From Rhizobium sp. 18065 (GTDB lineage: Bacteria; Pseudomonadota; Alphaproteobacteria; Rhizobiales; Rhizobiaceae), in contig NZ_CACSJP010000002.1 of NCBI RefSeq assembly GCF_902706095.1, positions 248,001 to 312,000 of the forward strand: a stretch of DNA of 64,000 bases. The letters run 5' to 3'. A program made the translations under genes and the position numbers. A model generated the notes under the pieces. The model was not told the DNA's origin. It made no database searches and saw only the letters and a program-made list of their open reading frames with translations. Each line of letters opens with the position of its first letter. The stretch's first letter is position 1. This document shows positions 57,900-64,000 of this stretch, one piece after another.

Positions 57900-60800
57900 A
57901 TGGCGAACAAGAAGTCCGACTCTATTGATGAGAGCGCTTTTCAAGCTCTCGAGGCGGCCCTGAGCATTGATTTCGACAATGAGGCGCCGGCGACCAAACC
58001 CGTCCGACCGGCGGCACGCGCATCGGAGAGCCACGTGTCTGAACCCGTTCAAAATCCTGCATCGGCGAAGAAGCCTCAGGAGCGCCGTACCGCACGCTCA
58101 AGCGAGCTAGCACCCGAGCCGGCTCCCAAGGCCCCCGCCTTCGCGCCGGCCAACGACACATCGCGCCGCACGCCGGCTGCCATCCTGAAGTCGCTTGACG
58201 GCGCATCCCTTCCGGCAGCACTGCGCAATGCCACGATCATTTCAGCGCTTTGGGTGCTGGGAGCGATCGGACTGACACAGCTGCTTTACGGCGGCCAGAT
58301 GTGGCAGGCACCTTCCGTTGCCGATATCGTCGCAATGCCGGGTGTTGTTGCAATATTTGTCGGCACCCTCGTGCCGATCATGCTGTTTTTCGCCTTCTCC
58401 ATCATGATGGCCCGCGCCCATGACCTGCGCAATGCAGCACGGTCCATGGCTGAAGTGGCCCTGAGGCTGTCCGAGCCGGAAACCATCGCCTCCGAACGCA
58501 TCATGACGGTCGGCCAGGCCGTGCGCCGCGAAGTTTCGGCCATGAATGAGGGCATCGAACGCACGATTGCTCGCGCGACCGAACTTGAAACGCTGGTGCA
58601 TTCGGAAGTGACCGCGCTTGAGCGCAGCTACACTGACAACGAACTGCGCGTTCGCGGCCTCGTGCACGAACTTGGCGCCGAACGCGACGCCATCGTCAAC
58701 CACGCTGAGCGTATCCGCTCGTCGATCATCGGCGCACATGACCAGTTGAAGGAAGAGCTGTCGCTGGCGACGGAGGAAATCTCCGTGCGCCTGCAGACAT
58801 CCGGCGAAGCCTTCGCCTCCATGATCGACACGCGCGCAGCGACGCTGACCGAGAGGTCGGATGCGGCCGTGACGGCACTCGGCTCGCTTCTGACGCACAA
58901 GACCGAGAACATGGTCCAGACGCTGGCTGCCTCCGGCATCTCGCTGGCTTCTGAATTCGATACGCAGTTGGCAAATCTGTCTTCCACGCTCAACCAGCGC
59001 GGCAAGGAATTGCTTGGCCAGTTCGAAACCCGTGCTTCGACTCTCGATGCCAATACCGAAAAGCTGAATGCCGCTCTGAACGAACGTGCTCGCCAGCTGA
59101 ACGAAACCCTTGTCGAGCGCACCCGCGATATTGCCGAAGCGCTGAAGGGTGGAGAACGCACCATCACGTCCTCGCTGGACGACGTTCTCGCCAAGCTCAA
59201 TGGCTCTCTTGACGAGCGCGGTCAGTCCTTCCGACAGAGCATGAAGTCAGCGGCCGACGACGCGATTGTCGATTTGGACCTGCGTTCCGGACTGTTCGAG
59301 GATCGATTCCACACGACAATCGGCCAGATCAACACGACGTTCGACACGCGCGTTGCCGAGTTCTCCAGCGCCTTCGACCAGCGTGCGGGCACGTTGGACA
59401 ACAAGCTGATGGAAAGCCTCGCTCGGATCAACGAGACCGTGACAGGTGGCTCGGACTCGATCGATGGCATCCTGACATCGAGCATCGACCGTCTTGGCTC
59501 CACGCTGGCAGATCAGTCGTTTGCCTTCGCGGCCACCCTCGGCACCGGCCAGGAAATGATCGACAGCGCCCTTGCCGACCGCGCCCAGGAAATCGCCGAC
59601 GCCATGTCGGCCAAGGCAGCAGCTCTCACCGAGAGCCTGGAAAACGCCCAGAGGCGCATCGACCAGGTCATGGAAGAGCGCGGCGGTGCGCTGTACGCGG
59701 CCCTTGCCGACAACCAGACACGTTTTGACGAAACTCTGAGCACCCGTTCCGAACTCATCGTCAACGCGCTCAACAGCAATCAGGATCGCTTTGCCGATAC
59801 CCTGGACACCAAGAGCCGCGAGATTGCCCATACGCTCGAAACGCAAAGCAGGAACATCGTCGAGTCCGTCGAGGCGGCCAGCCGCGACATCGCAGATACG
59901 CTCGGCACCAAGAGCCTCGAACTTGACATAGCGCTCAGCAGCGGCAGCCAGCACCTCGCCGAGACGCTGGAAATCAAGGGTCGCGACATCGCTGAAACCC
60001 TGGGCTCGCAAAGCCTGAATATTGTCCAGTCCATCGATGCGGCCAGCCGCGACATTGCCGACACCCTGGGCACCAAGAGCCTTGAACTTGACATCGCAAT
60101 GAGCAGCCGCAGTCAGGATATTGCCGAAACGCTGTCCATCGGTCAGCGCAGCCTGGAGGAAGCCCTGTCACAGCGCGCGGCACACATCGTCGATACGGTC
60201 GCCGATGCCGATCGCCGCATCGATGCGGCATTCGCCGAAAAGGCGGATGCAATTCGCAGCGCCTATGGCGAGAACCAGGAGAAGCTTGATCTTTCTCTGG
60301 CTGGGCACACGGCATATCTGGCGTCGACGCTGGAAGACGCAACCGGCACGATTGAGCGCACACTTGGCCAGAACTCCGGCCGCATCGTCGAGGCCCTGTC
60401 GGACGGACAACGTCGTCTGGACGAGACCCTGTCCGAGCGCGCTTCTGGCATCATCGACACGGTCGCAGACGCCGATCGCCGCATCGATGCCGCATTCGCC
60501 GAAAAGGCCGAAGCGATCCGCAATGCCTATGGTGAAAACCATGAAAAGCTCGATCTTTCCCTGGCCGGTCACACAGCTTATCTCGCCTCGACGCTGGAAG
60601 ATGCCAGCGGCACGCTGGAACGGACGCTCAGCCAGAATTCCGGCCGCATTGTCGAGGCGCTGTCCGACGGACATCGCCGCCTGGAAGAAACCCTGACCGA
60701 GCGCGCCTCGGGCATCATTGATGCCGTGGCCGACGCCGATCGACGCATCGATGCCGCGTTTGCCGAAAAGGCGGAATCTGTTCGAAGCGCCTATGGTGAA

Positions 60801-63800
60801 AGCCAGCAACGTCTCGACCTGTCGCTCGCTGGTCACACGGCCTACCTTGCTTCGGCGCTGGAAGATGCGGGTGGAGAGCTGGATCGCACGCTTGGACGCC
60901 ATTCCAGCTACATCACCGAGGCGCTTTCGAGCGGCATAACCGATATCGACGGCAAGCTTGCTGGAACAAGCGACCACCTGCGCAACACGCTGGAGGGTGC
61001 AAACAGCGAACTGTCGCAGACACTGGGCAACAACACCAACCGCATCGCCGATACGATTGCATCGGGTGTCAGCCAGATCGACGCCCGGCTCGTCGATACC
61101 CATGAGCGCATTCGCTCGACGCTTGACGACCGCACCAATGCGATTTCAACGACATTGCGCGACGCCCAGGGGGATCTCGAAAACAGCCTGGTCGAGCACT
61201 CGACCTCGCTCGGCGCATCGCTGGCCGCATCGGCCGGCATGCTGGAAATGAGCCTCGAGGATCACGAGGGCACACTGCGTCGCGCGATCGACGACAGCAG
61301 CAAGGCTCTCGATGAGCGTCTGCGTGGAACCGCAGGCTCCCTGACCTCGCAGATCCGCGACGCCGCCGGCGATATCACCCGCTCGGCACAGGAATTTTCC
61401 GGCGTGGTGGAGCAATCGGTCAGCGGCATGACCTCGCGCCTCGACGAAACCAGCACCCGTATCGAACTTAGCCTGGGTACACTGGAAGACCGCCTGCGCA
61501 ATGGCCTTGACGGCGTTGACGCTCGCGTCAACGATGCCGGCGAGAAGTTTGCGGCCCGCCTTGATGAAAAGGTGACCGCGATCGAGCGCGTTGGCAGCGA
61601 AGCCAGTACGCGTGTGGCCCAGATCCTCGACGACGGAACCGCCAAGGTCGCCGAAACCTTCGAAGGCCGGACCGCCCAGATCGACGAACGACTGTCGACG
61701 ATGGACCGCGCGCTCAACATTGGCCTTGAAAACGTCAATCGCACCATCGAGGGCAAGGCAGCAGGTCTCGCAGCCGCGCTGCGTGGCGCCGTTGCCGATG
61801 CCGCGCGCGATCTCGACACAGAAGCACAGCGCTCGGTGGACCGCATGACTGCCTCCAGCACACAATTTGCCGAACAGATCGGCGAGCGCAGTGCCGAATT
61901 GAGCCGCACCGTCGAGGAACAGTCGCAGGACCTGACCAGACGCATCGAAGACACGCAGAGCCGCCTTGCGGGTCAGGCAGCAGCCGTTGCCCAGACCTTC
62001 TCCCAAGCCGGCGATGCGATCAGCAACAAGGTCTCGCAGGCGAGCGACGCCATCACCAGCAAGGTTTCACAGGCCGAAGCTTTGGTCAGCGCGCAGGTCG
62101 CCAACCTCTCCGGCACCCTGGCGGACGTCGGCTCGACACTGGAGGGCCGCACCGCCGCCATCCGCGAAGCCATTGCCGGCAACACGCAGGAACTGGCAGT
62201 CACCATGGACGCCGTCGAGAAGGCACTTGAGGCGCGCGGCAACACCATTCGTTCCGTTCTCGACGACCGGACCCGCGAGTTGAACTCGATGCTGTCGAGC
62301 CGATCGGCGGAACTGTCGCGCCTGATCGACGAAAAGGCCGGCCCGATGATCGCGACCTACGCCCAGACCGGGCGCACCGCAGCCGAGCAGATCACCGCTG
62401 CGGCTGAACAGAGCGCCGAGCGCCTACGCAGCGAAAATGCGGCCATCCTTGGTGCGATCACCGAGCGTGCCGACCGGGCTGCCGCGACACTGGGTGCTGC
62501 GGAAAGCTCAATCGTCACCAGTGCGTCGCAACTCATCGAGCGTCTGGGCGAAAGCAATTCCGGCATCTCGACCATCGTCGAGCAGGCGGTGCAGAGCATC
62601 GGCTCGCTGGATAGCCGCCTGGGCGCCACCGCAGCCCGCTTCAATGACACAGCCGGCAAGGCTACCGACATCCTCTCCACGTCGAACCGTCTGCTGGACG
62701 GCCAGCTTGAGCGCCTGACCGTGGTTTCGACCGAAACACTCGGGCAGGTCTCGTCGATCGTCGGCCGCTTCGGCGAGCACACAAAGGTACTAGGCAAGGC
62801 ATCCGAGCTTCTCTCGGCTGCGCAGTCCAATCTGGTTGGAACGCTGGAAGAACGTCAGCAGGCCTTGCGCGAGCTTTCGATCGGTCTGGTCAAGCGCTCG
62901 GAAGAAATTGAAAACACCATGCAGAGCCTCGGCAAGATGGTCGAGACTGCCTTCGACCGCGCCGAACAGCGTTCGGGCCAGATGGCGGGCAACTTGCGCC
63001 AGAGTGTCCAGGCGTCCTTCACCGACATCGGCCAGATCCTTGGTGAGACGGAAAAGCGCGCCCAGTCGACGGCAGCCAACATGCGCGAGAGCGTTCAGGC
63101 CTCCTTCGCCGACATCGGACAGGTGCTTGGGGAAACGGAAAAGAAGGCACAGGTCACCGCGACCAACATGCGTAATGCCCTGCTCTCCGCCGAACAGGAG
63201 GCACAGGTCTCCATCGACAAGACGCTGACCGAAGCCGAGAAGCGTTCGGGCGAGCTTGCGAACCGCCTGCGCGGCGGCCTCGCTGTCTCCCTGAACGACA
63301 TTGACCACCTGCTCGGAGAAGCCGGCCGCAAGTCGGAAGGTGCCGCCATCGCCCTTCGCGAAGCCATGCAGCAGGCAGTGACCGATGCCGTCGCCCGCTT
63401 TGCCGGCGCGACCGACGAGATCCGTCGATCGGCCACAGATATCCGCAAGGAACTCGACCTGACGCGCAACGAGTTGAAGCGCGGCGCGTTCGATCTGCCC
63501 GAAGAGGCCAAGGAAAGTGCTGCCGCAATGCGCCGAGCCGTGGCCGAGCAGATCAAGGCCCTGCAGGATATTTCGCAGCTCGTCGGTCGCACCAGCCAGA
63601 CGTTGGAAATCTCCGAGCCCGTCGCCCGTCGCCTAGCAGAAGCGCAGCCCGAACCGGTCCGCCGCGCCCCTGTCGCAGCACCTGCTCCGGCGCCAGTGCC
63701 GGCGCCAGTGCCGGCGCCTCAAGCACAGCCGGTTGCCCGCCCCGCCGAAAACTTCGGTCTCCGCGGCAGCCTGGAGCTTGGCGAAAGCTACGGCCAGCCG

Positions 63801-64000
63801 GCACAACCGGCGAGCCGTGTCGAAGGCGGCGGCTGGATCAGCGACCTGCTGCGCGGCGCATCGCGCGACGAGACAGCAGCCGGAGCGACATCAGCGCCGG
63901 CACGTGCGGCCCCTGCCCGTCCGGCATCGGAAGCACCGGCCACCCAACGCCAGACCGACAGCCGCAATCCGCGTCACATGGTCGAATCGCTGAACTCGCT
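57900..64000 (+). CDS. growth pole ring protein GPR/RgsE homologue (3' end outside window)
   Basis: 2033 codons are visible and the frame is still open at the window edge. N-terminus of about 105 polar residues, two membrane helices (about 111-131 and 148-171), then over 1700 residues of amphipathic helix and a Pro/Ala-rich C-terminal part (from about residue 1920). This layout matches GPR of Agrobacterium tumefaciens and RgsE of Sinorhizobium meliloti, apolipoprotein-like scaffold proteins forming a ring at the growing pole; the size (about 2100 residues) agrees. The middle runs in exact 11-residue units such as SRDIADTLGTK, SLELDIALSSG and DRRIDAAFAEK. The ATG at 57900 has gaggc upstream. 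The gene name is inferred from layout, not from a search. Confidence 0.8.
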   Translation, partial: MANKKSDSIDESAFQALEAALSIDFDNEAPATKPVRPAARASESHVSEPVQNPASAKKPQERRTARSSELAPEPAPKAPAFAPANDTSRRTPAAILKSLDGASLPAALRNATIISALWVLGAIGLTQLLYGGQMWQAPSVADIVAMPGVVAIFVGTLVPIMLFFAFSIMMARAHDLRNAARSMAEVALRLSEPETIASERIMTVGQAVRREVSAMNEGIERTIARATELETLVHSEVTALERSYTDNELRVRGLVHELGAERDAIVNHAERIRSSIIGAHDQLKEELSLATEEISVRLQTSGEAFASMIDTRAATLTERSDAAVTALGSLLTHKTENMVQTLAASGISLASEFDTQLANLSSTLNQRGKELLGQFETRASTLDANTEKLNAALNERARQLNETLVERTRDIAEALKGGERTITSSLDDVLAKLNGSLDERGQSFRQSMKSAADDAIVDLDLRSGLFEDRFHTTIGQINTTFDTRVAEFSSAFDQRAGTLDNKLMESLARINETVTGGSDSIDGILTSSIDRLGSTLADQSFAFAATLGTGQEMIDSALADRAQEIADAMSAKAAALTESLENAQRRIDQVMEERGGALYAALADNQTRFDETLSTRSELIVNALNSNQDRFADTLDTKSREIAHTLETQSRNIVESVEAASRDIADTLGTKSLELDIALSSGSQHLAETLEIKGRDIAETLGSQSLNIVQSIDAASRDIADTLGTKSLELDIAMSSRSQDIAETLSIGQRSLEEALSQRAAHIVDTVADADRRIDAAFAEKADAIRSAYGENQEKLDLSLAGHTAYLASTLEDATGTIERTLGQNSGRIVEALSDGQRRLDETLSERASGIIDTVADADRRIDAAFAEKAEAIRNAYGENHEKLDLSLAGHTAYLASTLEDASGTLERTLSQNSGRIVEALSDGHRRLEETLTERASGIIDAVADADRRIDAAFAEKAESVRSAYGESQQRLDLSLAGHTAYLASALEDAGGELDRTLGRHSSYITEALSSGITDIDGKLAGTSDHLRNTLEGANSELSQTLGNNTNRIADTIASGVSQIDARLVDTHERIRSTLDDRTNAISTTLRDAQGDLENSLVEHSTSLGASLAASAGMLEMSLEDHEGTLRRAIDDSSKALDERLRGTAGSLTSQIRDAAGDITRSAQEFSGVVEQSVSGMTSRLDETSTRIELSLGTLEDRLRNGLDGVDARVNDAGEKFAARLDEKVTAIERVGSEASTRVAQILDDGTAKVAETFEGRTAQIDERLSTMDRALNIGLENVNRTIEGKAAGLAAALRGAVADAARDLDTEAQRSVDRMTASSTQFAEQIGERSAELSRTVEEQSQDLTRRIEDTQSRLAGQAAAVAQTFSQAGDAISNKVSQASDAITSKVSQAEALVSAQVANLSGTLADVGSTLEGRTAAIREAIAGNTQELAVTMDAVEKALEARGNTIRSVLDDRTRELNSMLSSRSAELSRLIDEKAGPMIATYAQTGRTAAEQITAAAEQSAERLRSENAAILGAITERADRAAATLGAAESSIVTSASQLIERLGESNSGISTIVEQAVQSIGSLDSRLGATAARFNDTAGKATDILSTSNRLLDGQLERLTVVSTETLGQVSSIVGRFGEHTKVLGKASELLSAAQSNLVGTLEERQQALRELSIGLVKRSEEIENTMQSLGKMVETAFDRAEQRSGQMAGNLRQSVQASFTDIGQILGETEKRAQSTAANMRESVQASFADIGQVLGETEKKAQVTATNMRNALLSAEQEAQVSIDKTLTEAEKRSGELANRLRGGLAVSLNDIDHLLGEAGRKSEGAAIALREAMQQAVTDAVARFAGATDEIRRSATDIRKELDLTRNELKRGAFDLPEEAKESAAAMRRAVAEQIKALQDISQLVGRTSQTLEISEPVARRLAEAQPEPVRRAPVAAPAPAPVPAPVPAPQAQPVARPAENFGLRGSLELGESYGQPAQPASRVEGGGWISDLLRGASRDETAAGATSAPARAAPARPASEAPATQRQTDSRNPRHMVESLNS
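59875..60940 (+). repeat. nested coding repeats in the GPR gene (165 and 264 bp)
   Basis: A 55-residue unit (165 bp) beginning AASRDIADTLG occurs at about 59875 and 60040. An 88-residue unit (264 bp) beginning FAEKA occurs at 60231, 60495 and 60759, the third one degenerating after about 60 residues. Both sizes are multiples of 11 residues. Confidence 0.85.

Noticed and set aside
60231-60940. Regular 264-bp repeats that could suggest a CRISPR-like or satellite array
   Set aside because: The repeats are in frame, diverge mainly at silent or conservative positions, and lie inside one coding sequence; they are protein repeats.

Overview
The window looks like core chromosome of an alphaproteobacterium of the Rhizobiaceae (Agrobacterium/Rhizobium/Neorhizobium group). 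The evidence is GC-rich codon use, frequent TTG/GTG starts, a PurS-PurQ-PurL three-subunit FGAM synthase, a CckA hybrid kinase, an alphaproteobacterial type DksA, DUF1127 and DUF1476 small proteins, a near-consensus alphaproteobacterial SOS box in front of recA, and a giant protein matching the growth-pole ring protein (GPR/RgsE) of polar-growing Rhizobiales. I saw no insertion sequence, prophage, integron, CRISPR array, rRNA or tRNA gene.

Layout. 1-8.8 kb: CoxE-like VWA protein (cut by the window edge) with its MoxR ATPase, a flavin reductase, a periplasmic binding protein, an SDR, rpe, a chain of overlapping small/membrane ORFs, purB, a DUF2189 membrane protein and an RBBP9-type hydrolase. 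8.9-11.4 kb: PAS-GGDEF-EAL protein. 11.4-21.2 kb: purine/redox block with DUF1476, purC, purS, a small coiled-coil ORF, purQ, a lipoprotein, a divergent DUF1127/MocR pair, purL, bolA, a membrane hydrolase, a histone-H1-like basic protein and grxD. 21.2-31.1 kb: Bcr/CflA-type MFS, inositol-phosphatase family protein, ttcA, glsA, rpsD, TerC, a DD-carboxypeptidase, pepT and a HerA-like ATPase. 31.1-42.3 kb: small DUF1127-like gene, a 30-codon ORF, CNNM/CorC-type protein, murI, a TrmJ-type methyltransferase, icd, a GST, a truncated GyrI-like remnant, alaS and recA. 42.4-57.4 kb: psuK-psuG, cckA, a FliO-like Pro/Ala-rich membrane protein, dksA, sixA-like phosphatase, YcjX and YcjF-like (DUF697) pair, a secreted protein, folP-folB-folK, a DUF922 protease-like protein, a probable small RNA, a 2Fe-2S ferredoxin and a degenerate HPt protein. 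57.9 kb to the end: the GPR/RgsE homologue, 2033 codons in the window and still open at the edge.

How they fit together. purB, purC, purS, purQ and purL cover steps of IMP/AMP synthesis. GrxD and BolA next to purL suggest Fe-S handling. cckA and dksA are global cell-cycle and stringent-response regulators; GPR organises polar growth and is transcribed divergently from an HPt-like protein that lacks the phosphorylatable histidine. The least explained items are the uninterrupted 11-residue register in the giant protein (with 88- and 55-residue higher-order repeats), the degenerate HPt beside it, a perfect 7-bp inverted repeat abutting the mocR start, short ORFs coupled by ATGA/TTGA overlaps to purC and to the gene after rpe, and a three-hairpin small RNA candidate at 56.4-56.6 kb.
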